Source: Streptomyces sp. NBC_00464 (GTDB taxonomy: Bacteria; Actinomycetota; Actinomycetes; Streptomycetales; Streptomycetaceae). Taken from it: DNA of 64,000 bases. Below the pieces are notes generated by a model, which was not told the DNA's origin, ran no database searches, and saw nothing but the letters and a program-made list of their open reading frames with translations. Numbering within the stretch: position 1 is the first letter of the stretch; each line of letters starts with the position of its first letter. Below are positions 1-7,395 of this stretch, piece after piece. The DNA is taken from assembly GCF_036013915.1 (NCBI RefSeq), contig NZ_CP107899.1, positions 7,964,001 to 8,028,000 of the forward strand, read 5' to 3'. The translations under genes and the position numbers were made by a program.

Positions 1-107
1 CCCGACTCGTCGAGCAGGCATTCGACGCCCTCGCGGGAGAACTGGTCACGCAGCCTCCCGCCGGACCGGCGTCACACAGCACCACGGAAGGAAACGGAAC
101 ATCATGA
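1..107 (+). CDS. 3' end of an upstream gene (partial), possibly a TetR-type regulator
   Basis: The frame beginning at base 3 is open from the window edge and encodes 34 residues ending in TGA at 105-107. This stop overlaps the ATG of the SDR gene in an ATGA junction. The visible tail contains LVEQAFDALAGEL and then a polar Gly/Thr/Ser-rich end, which resembles the last helix and tail of TetR-family regulators. Too little is visible for a firm family call. The overlap suggests translational coupling with the SDR gene. Confidence 0.5.
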   Translation, partial: RLVEQAFDALAGELVTQPPAGPASHSTTEGNGTS

Positions 108-877
108 GCACCACCCCCACCCCCGTCGACCAGGAATTCGCCGGCCGCACCGCCCTCGTCACCGGAGGAGCCTCCGGCATCGGCCTGGCCCTGGCCCACC
201 GGCTCGCCGCCTCCGGCGCGTCCGTCGTCGTGGCCGACTACGACGAGGAGAGCGCCCGCAAGGCGGTCGCCGCACTGCAGAGCACCGGCGCCAAGGCCGC
301 CGCCGTGGCCATGGACGTCACCGACCCCGCCTCCGTCGAAGCGGGCGTGCGGTTCGCCGTCGACACCTTCGGCGCCCTGCACCTCGCCGTGAACAACGCC
401 GGCATCGGCGGCCCCAGCAACCCGACCGGCGACTACGCCGTCGAGGACTGGAACCGCGTCGTCGCCACCAACCTGAGCGGCGTCTTCTACTCCATGCGCT
501 ACGAACTTCCCGCCATCGTCGCCGCGGGCGGCGGCGCGATCGTCAACATGTCGTCGATCCTCGGCACCAACGGCTTCGCCGGCTCGCCCGCGTACGTCGC
601 CGCCAAGCACGGAGTCGTCGGCCTCACCAAGACGGCAGCACTCGAATACGCCGCACAGAACGTCCGCGTCAACGCGGTCGGCCCCGGCTTCATCGACACC
701 CCGCTGCTGCGCAACACCGAGGGACCGGCCCGCGACCACCTGATCTCGCTCCACCCGGCGGGACGCCTCGGCACGGCGGAGGAAGTGGCGGAGCTCGCCG
801 CCTTCCTGCTCTCCGACCGCGCCTCCTTCATCCACGGCAGCTACCACCTGGTGGACGGCGGCTACTCCGCCTCCTGA
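104..877 (+). CDS. SDR family NAD(P)-dependent oxidoreductase
   Basis: A 257-residue classical short-chain dehydrogenase/reductase. The cofactor motif TGGASGIG lies at about residues 20-27, Asp45 in VVVADYD suggests NAD(H) preference, NNAG is at 97-100, and the catalytic set is Ser151, Tyr164 and Lys168 (YVAAK). The length is typical of the family. GGAAGGAAACGGAAC precedes the ATG. It is followed after 58 bases by a zinc alcohol dehydrogenase in the same direction, so the two probably act on the same alcohol/carbonyl substrate. The substrate cannot be read from the sequence. Confidence 0.93.
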   Translation: MSTTPTPVDQEFAGRTALVTGGASGIGLALAHRLAASGASVVVADYDEESARKAVAALQSTGAKAAAVAMDVTDPASVEAGVRFAVDTFGALHLAVNNAGIGGPSNPTGDYAVEDWNRVVATNLSGVFYSMRYELPAIVAAGGGAIVNMSSILGTNGFAGSPAYVAAKHGVVGLTKTAALEYAAQNVRVNAVGPGFIDTPLLRNTEGPARDHLISLHPAGRLGTAEEVAELAAFLLSDRASFIHGSYHLVDGGYSAS

Positions 878-935
878 GTGGCGGACGGGGGACAGGGGGG
901 CGAGAAATGGAACAGCAGAGGTCAAGGAGGACCCC

Positions 936-1976
936 ATGAAAGCCGTTCAGTACCGAGAGGTCGGCGCCGCACCCGAGGTCGTCACCGTGCCCGACCCGGA
1001 GCCCGGCCCCGGCCAGGTGCTGTTGAAGGTCACCGCGGCAGGTGTCTGCCACTCCGACATCGCGGTGATGTCCTGGCCCGCGGACCAGTTCCCCTACCCG
1101 CTGCCGATGACCCTCGGCCACGAGGGTGTCGGCACCGTCGCCGCACTCGGCGACGGCGTCAGCGGGCTTTCGACCGGCCAGTCCGTCGCGGTCTACGGCC
1201 CCTGGGGCTGCGGTACGTGCATCAAGTGCGCCGAGGGCAAGGAGAACTACTGCCTGCGCGCCAAGGAGCTCGGCATCAACCCGCCCGGACTGGGCTCGCC
1301 CGGCGCCATGGCCGAGTACATGATCGTCGACGACCCGCGCCACCTGGTGCCCCTCGGCGACCTCGACCCGGTGCAGGCCGTGCCGCTCACCGACGCCGGC
1401 CTCACCCCGTACCACGCGATCAAGCGCTCCCTGCCGAAGCTGGTGCCTGGAGCCACCGCCGTCGTCATCGGCACCGGCGGCCTCGGCCACGTGGCGATCC
1501 AGCTGCTGCGCGCCATGACGGCAGTCCGGGTCATCGCCCTCGACGTCACCGAGGACAAGCTCGCCCTGGCCCGTGCCGTCGGGGCGCACGAGACCGTCCT
1601 GTCCGACCAGCACGCCGCCGGCCGGATCCGCGAACTGACCGGCGGCATCGGCGCCCAGGTCGTCCTCGACTTCGTCGGCGCCCCTGCGACCGTCGCCACG
1701 GCCGGCGCCGCGGCCGCCATCGACTCCGACGTCACGATCGTCGGCATCGGCGGCGGAGCACTGCCGGTGGGCTTCGGCTCCCTGCCGTTCAGTACGACGG
1801 TGACCGCCCCGTACTGGGGATCGCGCTCCGAGCTGGCCGAGGTGCTCGACCTGGCGCACGCGGGCGCGGTGAAGGTCCACGTCGAGACGTACTCGCTGGA
1901 CGAGGCGCCGCTGGCGTACGAGCGGCTGCACGACGGCAGGATCAACGGCCGAGCCGTCATTCTCCCCAACGGCTGA
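936..1976 (+). CDS. Zinc-dependent alcohol dehydrogenase (MDR superfamily)
   Basis: A 346-residue medium-chain dehydrogenase. Catalytic zinc ligands are Cys38 (GVCHSD) and the His62-Glu63 pair of GHEGVG. The structural zinc is held by Cys92, Cys95, Cys98 and Cys106. The Rossmann motif GTGGLG is at about 179-184 and is followed by an acidic ALDVTEDK, which favours NAD(H). Full length for the AdhP-type family. An AAGGAGG ribosome site lies 6 bases before the ATG. It forms an operon with the preceding SDR gene and ends at a strong hairpin. It oxidises primary or secondary alcohols; the exact substrate is unknown. Confidence 0.93.
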   Translation: MKAVQYREVGAAPEVVTVPDPEPGPGQVLLKVTAAGVCHSDIAVMSWPADQFPYPLPMTLGHEGVGTVAALGDGVSGLSTGQSVAVYGPWGCGTCIKCAEGKENYCLRAKELGINPPGLGSPGAMAEYMIVDDPRHLVPLGDLDPVQAVPLTDAGLTPYHAIKRSLPKLVPGATAVVIGTGGLGHVAIQLLRAMTAVRVIALDVTEDKLALARAVGAHETVLSDQHAAGRIRELTGGIGAQVVLDFVGAPATVATAGAAAAIDSDVTIVGIGGGALPVGFGSLPFSTTVTAPYWGSRSELAEVLDLAHAGAVKVHVETYSLDEAPLAYERLHDGRINGRAVILPNG

Positions 1977-1999
1977 CCGAGCCTCCTTCTCACGACTCT

Positions 2000-2028
2000 G
2001 CGGGCCGGCGCGCTGTGCGCCGGCCCGC
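2000..2028. terminator. Strong GC hairpin terminator after the SDR-ADH operon
   Basis: A perfect 12-bp inverted repeat (arms 2000-2011 and 2017-2028, left arm GCGGGCCGGCGC) with a 5-base loop, 24 bases after the ADH stop. There is no clear T-tract, which is common in Streptomyces. Confidence 0.7.
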
Positions 2029-2083
2029 ATCGTCATACCCGCGGCCGATGTGCGTCGCATTGCTCCGGAGGGACACTGCCCGC

Positions 2084-2398
2084 ATGGAATTCGCTGCTCT
2101 GATGACGCTGCCCGTACTGGTGATCGGCCTGACCGCCGTCGCCTTTCTGGACCAGCTGCTGCTTCGCGCGGGCCGGGCCGGTCTGCTGCCGTGGCGCAAC
2201 AGTGCCCGGCAGGGCCAGATCTCGGCGACCGGATTCGAGCAGTTGCACGCGACGTTCTCGCCAGGCAAGCAGAGCGAGCTCAAGGAACGTCAGAGCGCCC
2301 TGCTGCTGCGTGACGACGAGGAGGACGGCGCCCCGCCCCACCGTTCCACCGTCGACCTCGACGGCGGCCTCGCCGTCATCCGCCTGCCGGGGGAGTGA
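2084..2398 (+). CDS. DUF6191 family small membrane-anchored protein
   Basis: A 104-residue protein with one N-terminal hydrophobic segment (about residues 4-22, ALMTLPVLVIGLTAVAFL) followed by a charged cytoplasmic tail with GFEQLHATFSPGKQSELKER, which matches the actinobacterial DUF6191 family as I recall it. The ATG at 2084 was chosen because GGAGGGA lies 11 bases upstream and the membrane segment follows directly. An in-frame ATG at 2048 has no such site. Function unknown. Confidence 0.75.
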   Translation: MEFAALMTLPVLVIGLTAVAFLDQLLLRAGRAGLLPWRNSARQGQISATGFEQLHATFSPGKQSELKERQSALLLRDDEEDGAPPHRSTVDLDGGLAVIRLPGE

Positions 2399-2549
2399 AG
2401 GGGCAGTATCCGCGGGTGGTGCCGCGCGCCCCGCTTCATCGCGCCGCGACCAGCGGCCGGAGCCGGCTGTCGCGCAGCGGCGGGCCGCTGTCCGGCAGGC
2501 CGCGGTTCAAGGAAGGCCGGCTTGACCAGGTCGTTGACGAGTTACTCGG

Positions 2550-2585
2550 CCACCACGGCCACCACGGCCACCACGGCCACCACGG
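2550..2585 (+). repeat. Four tandem copies of a 9-bp unit (CCACCACGG)
   Basis: Four perfect head-to-tail copies of CCACCACGG within the gene-free stretch 2399-2725. Nothing else convincing was seen in that stretch apart from the leader-peptide promoter at its right end. Confidence 0.9.
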
Positions 2586-2712
2586 CCGGCGGGGTACACG
2601 GAGCCATGGCGGTGTGTGCGCGATCCGCGGGCCGCGAGCGCCACCAGGACGCCGGCATCAGCAGAGCGAACAGGGCCGGGCCGCAGCCCGACCAGCCGGC
2701 GCAGCGCCCCGG

Positions 2713-2718
2713 CTACAC
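2713..2718 (+). promoter_or_regulatory. -10 element of a probable leaderless promoter
   Basis: TACACT lies 8 bases before the ATG of the eight-codon leader ORF, so transcription would begin at or within a base or two of the start codon. No good -35 is evident in the GC-rich upstream DNA. Confidence 0.5.
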
Positions 2719-2725
2719 TGCCCTC

Positions 2726-2752
2726 ATGGGTTCGTACTACTTCTTCCGCTGA
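2726..2752 (+). CDS. Leader peptide MGSYYFFR upstream of the ABC-F gene
   Basis: An eight-codon ORF, ATG to TGA, reading MGSYYFFR. A -10 hexamer sits just upstream with no room for a Shine-Dalgarno site, which suggests leaderless translation. It is followed by a GC-rich leader of about 150 bases containing a perfect CGTCAC/GTGACG hairpin (2787-2801) and then the ABC-F gene. Short leader ORFs that control ABC-F resistance genes by ribosome stalling and transcription attenuation are known in Firmicutes and Streptomyces. The role here is inferred from position and composition (two Tyr, two Phe, Arg). Confidence 0.55.
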   Translation: MGSYYFFR

Positions 2753-2786
2753 TTCCGGGCAGGGTCGCCGCCGCGCGACGCCGAGC

Positions 2787-2801
2787 CGTCACCTCGTGAC
2801 G
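2787..2801 (+). promoter_or_regulatory. Hairpin in the ABC-F leader
   Basis: A perfect 6-bp stem (CGTCAC and GTGACG) with a 3-base loop, 34 bases after the leader-peptide stop. It could be part of an attenuator. The surrounding DNA is very GC-rich and alternative pairings are possible. Confidence 0.35.
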
Positions 2802-2905
2802 CCGGGCCGCGCCGCGCCCCGCCCTCCCATCGGACCGTCCGGAAGCCCCGCCCGACGCGCCCTCCCACGGGCCGCCGAGGCACGTACCCCCAGGGACAAG
2901 CAGCC

Positions 2906-4549
2906 ATGCCCCTCCCGCACGACCACCCCCAGCTGACCCTCAAGGACGTCTCCAGGACATACGGAGACCGTGCCGTCCTCGACCAGGTGTCCCTCACCGT
3001 CCGCCCCGGCGACCGCGTCGGTGTCATCGGCGAGAACGGATCCGGGAAGTCCACCCTCCTGCGGCTGATCGCCGGTGCCGAGACGCCCGACAGCGGCGAG
3101 ATCACCGTCCGCTTCCACGGCGGCACCGGCTACCTCTCCCAGACGCTCGCCCTCGACCCCTCCCGCACCGTCCAGGACGCCGTCGACGCCGCCCTCGCCG
3201 AACTGCGGGCACTGGAGCGGCGGATCCGCGCCGCCGAAGAGACACTTGCCGCACCCGGAGAAGTCGACGACGCACAACTGGCCATGTACGGAGACCTGCT
3301 GACCGAGTACGAGGAGCGCGGCGGATATCAGGCCGATGCCCGGACCGACGCCGCTCTGCACGGCCTCGGACTCGCGTACCTCACCCGGGAGCGGACGCTC
3401 GGCAGCCTCTCCGGGGGCGAACAGTCCAGGCTGGCGCTCGCCTGCGTCCTGGCGGCAGGGCCCGAACTGCTGCTCCTCGACGAGCCGACCAACCACCTCG
3501 ACCTCCGGGCCACCACCTGGCTGGAGGACCAGCTGCGCGCCCACCGCGGCACCCTCGTCGTGATCACCCACGACCGCGCCTTCCTGGAACGGACCACCAC
3601 CGTGATCATCGAGGTCGACCGCGATCTGCGCAGCGTCGTCCGGTACGGGGACGGCTGGGACGGCTACCGCACGGCGAAGGCCGCGGCACGCCGCCGCTGG
3701 GCCCAGGACCACCAGGAGTGGCTGGACGAGCTGGCCCGGACCGAAGAACTCGTGAACGCCGCGGGACAGCGGCTCGCCGCCACCGGAAAGGACCCGGGGG
3801 AGGGCTGGGGCAAGCACCGCCGCTCGCACGAGGCGAAGCTGTCAGGTCAGGTCAGGGCGGCCAGAACACGGTTGGAAGGGCTGCGCAGGGCGCCGGTGCC
3901 GGCTCCGCCCCAGCCACTGCGGTTCTCCGCCGGTCCGACCCTGGCCTCCGGCGGCGACCGGGAGCCGGGGCCACTCGTGGAGCTCGCGGCCGTCGTGGTG
4001 GGCGACCGGCTGAGCATGCCGGCGCTGAGGGTGGACAGCGGGCAGCGCCTGCTGGTCACCGGGGCGAACGGGGCCGGGAAATCGACCCTCCTGAGGGTTC
4101 TGGCGGGCGACCTGGCCCCCGCATCGGGCACGGTGCGTCGCCGGGCCCGGATCGGCTATCTCCCACAGGAACTCCCCGCCCGGCCGACCCGGCGCACCCT
4201 GCTGGACACCTTCGCGGCCGGACGGCCCGGTCACGCCGACGAGTACACCGACATGCTTCTCGCACTCGGCCTCTTCCGCCCGGAGGACCTGTCGGTCCCG
4301 GTTGCCGCGCTGTCCATCGGACAACAGCGCAGACTGGCGCTGGCCCGGCTGGTCACCAGGCCCGCCGATCTGCTGGTGCTGGACGAACCGACCAACCACA
4401 TCGCCCTGGCGCTGGTGGAGGAGCTGGAGGCGGCGCTGGCGGCGTACGAAGGAGCCGTCGTGGTCGTCTCGCACGACCGCAGCTTCCGCAGCCGCTTCAC
4501 CGGCGACCGGCTTGAGCTTCATGCGGGCAGGCCGGTCGCCCGCACCTGA
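2906..4549 (+). CDS. ABC-F family ATP-binding protein, probable ribosome protection/antibiotic resistance type
   Basis: A 547-residue protein with two ABC ATPase domains and no membrane segments. The first Walker A is GENGSGKST (about 42-50), with signature LSGGEQSRLALA and LLLLDEPTNHLDL. The second half has GANGAGKST, LSIGQQRRLALA and VLDEPTNHI. A charged linker of roughly 70-100 residues between the domains is the part that reaches into the ribosome in ABC-F proteins. The layout fits the Streptomyces resistance branch (TlrC, OleB, VgaA-like) better than EttA. AGGGA precedes the ATG. The upstream leader ORF suggests drug-inducible control. The antibiotic it responds to cannot be deduced. Confidence 0.9.
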   Translation: MPLPHDHPQLTLKDVSRTYGDRAVLDQVSLTVRPGDRVGVIGENGSGKSTLLRLIAGAETPDSGEITVRFHGGTGYLSQTLALDPSRTVQDAVDAALAELRALERRIRAAEETLAAPGEVDDAQLAMYGDLLTEYEERGGYQADARTDAALHGLGLAYLTRERTLGSLSGGEQSRLALACVLAAGPELLLLDEPTNHLDLRATTWLEDQLRAHRGTLVVITHDRAFLERTTTVIIEVDRDLRSVVRYGDGWDGYRTAKAAARRRWAQDHQEWLDELARTEELVNAAGQRLAATGKDPGEGWGKHRRSHEAKLSGQVRAARTRLEGLRRAPVPAPPQPLRFSAGPTLASGGDREPGPLVELAAVVVGDRLSMPALRVDSGQRLLVTGANGAGKSTLLRVLAGDLAPASGTVRRRARIGYLPQELPARPTRRTLLDTFAAGRPGHADEYTDMLLALGLFRPEDLSVPVAALSIGQQRRLALARLVTRPADLLVLDEPTNHIALALVEELEAALAAYEGAVVVVSHDRSFRSRFTGDRLELHAGRPVART

Positions 4550-4565
4550 CCGCGGCGACGCACGA

Positions 4566-4595
4566 CGACGGGGCGGGCGGGCTCAGGCCCCGTCG
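4566..4595. terminator. Hairpin between convergent ABC-F and Nudix genes
   Basis: A perfect 9-bp inverted repeat (CGACGGGGC / GCCCCGTCG) overlapping the 3' end of the Nudix gene. It could serve as a two-way terminator. Confidence 0.4.
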
Positions 4596-5098
4596 CCGTG
4601 CGCGGGAGGGGTGCCCCGGCCGCCCGCCAGATGGTCCCGCAGCCGGTCCACGAAGACCCGCTGGCCCTTGACGAGCCGCTCGGCCGCGACCTCCGGCGCG
4701 CACCAGGCGAACCGGTCGATCTCGGGGAACTCCCGCTGCACACCCGACCCCCGCGGCCACTCCATGGTGAACGTCCCAGGCACCGCCGTGGCCGGATCGA
4801 GGTCGGCCTCCACGGCCCACACCGTCACGGTCTTGCCGCCGGCCTGACGCGATTCGCCCAGGGCCACCCATGCGCCGTCCGGCACCGGGTGGCCGAACTC
4901 CTCCTCGAACTCCCGCCGTGCCGCCGCCTCCGCTCCCTCCTCGGGGCCGTACTCGCCCTTGGGGACCGACCACGCCGCACTCTCCCGACGCGCCCAGAAC
5001 GGTCCGCCCATGTGCCCGACGAGGACCTCGAAGCCGGTGCCGCGGCGGCGGAACAGGAGAAGTCCGGCGCTGCGTCCTGGGGAAGTGTGGGCTGCCAT
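4583..5098 (-). CDS. Nudix hydrolase
   Basis: A 171-residue protein with a clear Nudix box, GEYGPEEG followed by REFEEEFG (the GX5EX7REUXEEXGU pattern), which binds the metal and hydrolyses nucleoside-diphosphate-linked compounds. The N-terminal RSAGLLLFRRRG and VLVGHMGGPFWARR resemble the NUDIX subfamily that handles Ap4A-like substrates. The start at MAAHTSPGRS was chosen because the fold begins there. No strong ribosome site is visible. It is convergent with the ABC-F gene and lies downstream of the dha operon. Confidence 0.85.
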   Translation of the reverse strand: MAAHTSPGRSAGLLLFRRRGTGFEVLVGHMGGPFWARRESAAWSVPKGEYGPEEGAEAAARREFEEEFGHPVPDGAWVALGESRQAGGKTVTVWAVEADLDPATAVPGTFTMEWPRGSGVQREFPEIDRFAWCAPEVAAERLVKGQRVFVDRLRDHLAGGRGTPPAHGDGA

Positions 5099-5148
5099 GC
5101 CGTCAAGTGTGTGGCGGCAGACCCGACGCCGTACGGACGACAGGCCGC

Positions 5149-5559
5149 CTACGCCTTGCGGTAGTCGTACGCCTCCGAGGCCGCGGCCACCACCGCGTCG
5201 AGGTCGCCGCCGGCCGACGCGGTGACCACGGCGGCCACCGCACCCTCCACGAAGGGCGCGTCCACCAGGCGTGCCCCGTCCGGGAGCTCGTCGCCCTCGG
5301 CCAGCATCGCCTTCACCGTGAGGACGGCGCTGCCCAGGTCGACGAGCACCGCGACCCCCGCACCGCCGTCGACGGACCGGGCCGCCTCCGCGATGAGCTC
5401 CGCGCTGGTCCCGAGCCCGCCCGCGGGCGTACCGCCGGCCGCGGCCACCGGCGCCGTCGCCCCGCCCGCCGCGAGCCCCCTCGCCAGCTCGGCGACCGAC
5501 TCGGCCACCGGACCGCTGTGCGACACCAGCACGATCCCGACCTGCCTGTCCGCGCTCAT
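5149..5559 (-). CDS. dhaM: DhaM: PTS-dependent dihydroxyacetone kinase phosphotransferase subunit
   Basis: A 136-residue EIIA(Man)-fold protein. VGIVLVSHSGPVAE carries the phosphorylated histidine (His14). DhaM passes phosphate from the PTS (HPr) to ADP bound on DhaL, so dihydroxyacetone phosphorylation draws on phosphoenolpyruvate. Only the EIIA-like domain is present, without the fused HPr/EI domains of the E. coli protein. Its ATG overlaps the dhaL stop in an ATGA junction, which supports translational coupling. Confidence 0.9.
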   Translation of the reverse strand: MSADRQVGIVLVSHSGPVAESVAELARGLAAGGATAPVAAAGGTPAGGLGTSAELIAEAARSVDGGAGVAVLVDLGSAVLTVKAMLAEGDELPDGARLVDAPFVEGAVAAVVTASAGGDLDAVVAAASEAYDYRKA

Positions 5560-6170
5560 GCGCCACCTCCCACCGCGCCGGCGGTCTCCGCGAGCGCGTC
5601 GATCAGCAGCGCGGACGATGTCGCCCCCGGATCCTGATGCCCGATGCTCCGCTCACCCAGATAGCTCGCCCGGCCCTTGCGCGCCTGCAGGGGGACGGTC
5701 GCCAGCGCGCCGGCCAGGGCCGCGTCCCGGCCTGCCTCGAACGACGTTCCGAGCGCTTCGACCGCCGGCAGCAGCGCATCGAGCATCGTCTTGTCGCCTG
5801 CCTGCGCACCGCCCAGCTGGGCCACCGCCGCCACACCTGCCCCGAGCGCCCGGGCCAGCTCCTCGGCGGTGACGGCGGGAGCATCACCCAGTTCCTTGCC
5901 CGTGCGCCGCAGCAGCGTCCCGTACAGCGGCCCCGATGCCCCGCCGACGGTCGAGATCAACTGCCGTCCGGCGAGCATCAGCACGGCGCCCGGTGTCTGC
6001 GGCGGCTCCTTGTCCAGGGCTGCCGCGACCGCGGTGAAACCACGCTGCAGGTTGCTGCCGTGGTCGGCGTCCCCGATCGCGGAGTCGAGTTCGGTCAGAT
6101 GCGCCGCCTCACGGTCGACCGAGGCCGCGGTCGTGGACATCCAGCGGTGGAAGAAATCGGCGTCGAGCAC
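5556..6170 (-). CDS. dhaL: DhaL: dihydroxyacetone kinase ADP-binding subunit
   Basis: A 204-residue protein of the DhaL domain, with DSAIGDADHGSNLQRGF binding Mg-ADP and an all-helical barrel-like C-terminal part (GGASGPLYGTLL). A GTG start giving VLDADFFHRW was chosen because GAGGAG lies 5 bases before it and homologues start at LDADFF. Reading upstream to an ATG would add about 19 unrelated residues. Middle gene of dhaK-dhaL-dhaM; length is normal. Confidence 0.92.
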   Translation of the reverse strand: MLDADFFHRWMSTTAASVDREAAHLTELDSAIGDADHGSNLQRGFTAVAAALDKEPPQTPGAVLMLAGRQLISTVGGASGPLYGTLLRRTGKELGDAPAVTAEELARALGAGVAAVAQLGGAQAGDKTMLDALLPAVEALGTSFEAGRDAALAGALATVPLQARKGRASYLGERSIGHQDPGATSSALLIDALAETAGAVGGGA

Positions 6171-6223
6171 ATGCGCTCCTCGGTACGTCGGACGAAAGGG
6201 CATTCCGGGAGGGGCCAGGCGGG

Positions 6224-7210
6224 TCAACGGCCCCAGCGCAGTGCGGGTGTCTGCACCGGCGCGTCCCAGAGCCGTGCCAACTCCTCGTCCACCTGGCAGA
6301 GCGTCACCGAGCAGCCCGCCATGTCGAGCGAGGTCACGTAGTTCCCCACGAGGGTACGGGCCACCACCACACCGCGCTCGGAGAGCACCCGCTGCACCTC
6401 GGCGTTGAATCCGTACAGCTCCAGCAACGGTGTCGCCCCCATCCCGTTGACGAGCGCGATGACCGGTCCCTGCGGCCGCAGGTCCTCCAGCACCGCGTCC
6501 ACCGCGAAGTCGGCGATCTCCCGTGACGTCATCATCGGGCGCCGCTCCCGTCCGGGCTCGCCGTGGATCCCCACCCCGAGTTCGAGTTCGCCGGGCGGCA
6601 GATCGAAGGTGGGGGAGCCCTTGGCGGGCGTGGTCACCGAGGTCAGCGCCACCCCGAAACTCCGCGACGCCTCGTTGACCTGCCGCGCGAGGGCCGCCAC
6701 CCGGTCCAGCGGTGCGCCCTCCTCCGCCGCCGCCCCGGCGATCTTCTCGACGAACAGGGTCGCTCCCGTGCCCCTTCGCCCGGCCGTGAAGAGGCTGTCG
6801 GTCACGGCCACGTCGTCATTGACGAGCACCTGGGCGACCCGCACCCCCTCCTCGTCGGCGAGTTCGGCGGCCATCTCGAAGTTGAGCACGTCACCGGTGT
6901 AGTTCTTCACGACGAACAACACGCCCGCACCGCTGTCGACGGCGGCGGCGGCCCGCACCATCTGATCAGGAACGGGAGAGGTGAACACCTCACCCGGGCA
7001 GGCGGCCGACAGCATTCCGGGGCCCACGAACCCGGCATGGAGCGGCTCGTGCCCGGACCCGCCACCGGAGACCAGAGCTACCTTTCCGGCCACCGGGGCG
7101 TCGCGTCGTACGACGACACGGTTCTCGACGTCCACGGTCAGTTCGGGATGGGCGGCGGCCATGCCGCGCAGCCCGTCGGCGACCACGGTTTCGGGGACGT
7201 TGATCAGCAT
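6224..7210 (-). CDS. dhaK: DhaK: dihydroxyacetone kinase substrate-binding subunit
   Basis: A 328-residue DAK1 domain. The motifs GGGSGHEPLHAGFVG, KNYTGDVLNFEMA and GVGIHGEPG are present; the His in the last is the residue that covalently binds dihydroxyacetone. The start is MLINVPETVV, with GGGAG about 12 bases upstream; a longer in-frame start adds 27 arginine-rich residues not seen in the family. First gene of the dha operon, divergent from the MFS exporter. The 185-base gap before that gene must hold both promoters, but no clear elements were recognised. Confidence 0.93.
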   Translation of the reverse strand: MLINVPETVVADGLRGMAAAHPELTVDVENRVVVRRDAPVAGKVALVSGGGSGHEPLHAGFVGPGMLSAACPGEVFTSPVPDQMVRAAAAVDSGAGVLFVVKNYTGDVLNFEMAAELADEEGVRVAQVLVNDDVAVTDSLFTAGRRGTGATLFVEKIAGAAAEEGAPLDRVAALARQVNEASRSFGVALTSVTTPAKGSPTFDLPPGELELGVGIHGEPGRERRPMMTSREIADFAVDAVLEDLRPQGPVIALVNGMGATPLLELYGFNAEVQRVLSERGVVVARTLVGNYVTSLDMAGCSVTLCQVDEELARLWDAPVQTPALRWGR

Positions 7211-7395
7211 GCGCAACGGAATCTCCCAGGAAGGCTGTCGACGGTGGACCACCACCGTAGGACGCCGGAGGTCCCGTGCGAAGAACCGCACCTGCCCGCT
7301 CGTGCGCGATGTCCCCGGTGCGGCCGGAAAATGACGGGCCCCTCAGCACCTTGAGGCATACCGTCGAGGCCGGGCCGGACCGAGGAGGGTGCGCA

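Noticed and set aside
828..2060. 410-codon minus-strand frame opposite the alcohol dehydrogenase
   Set aside because: Shadow of the ADH gene. No domains, and the ADH zinc and cofactor motifs fix the coding strand.
2522..2752. 76-codon ORF ending in MGSYYFFR
   Set aside because: Its first part is the Thr-Ala translation of the 9-bp tandem repeat. A -10 box lies just before the last internal ATG, so only the eight-codon ORF is supported.
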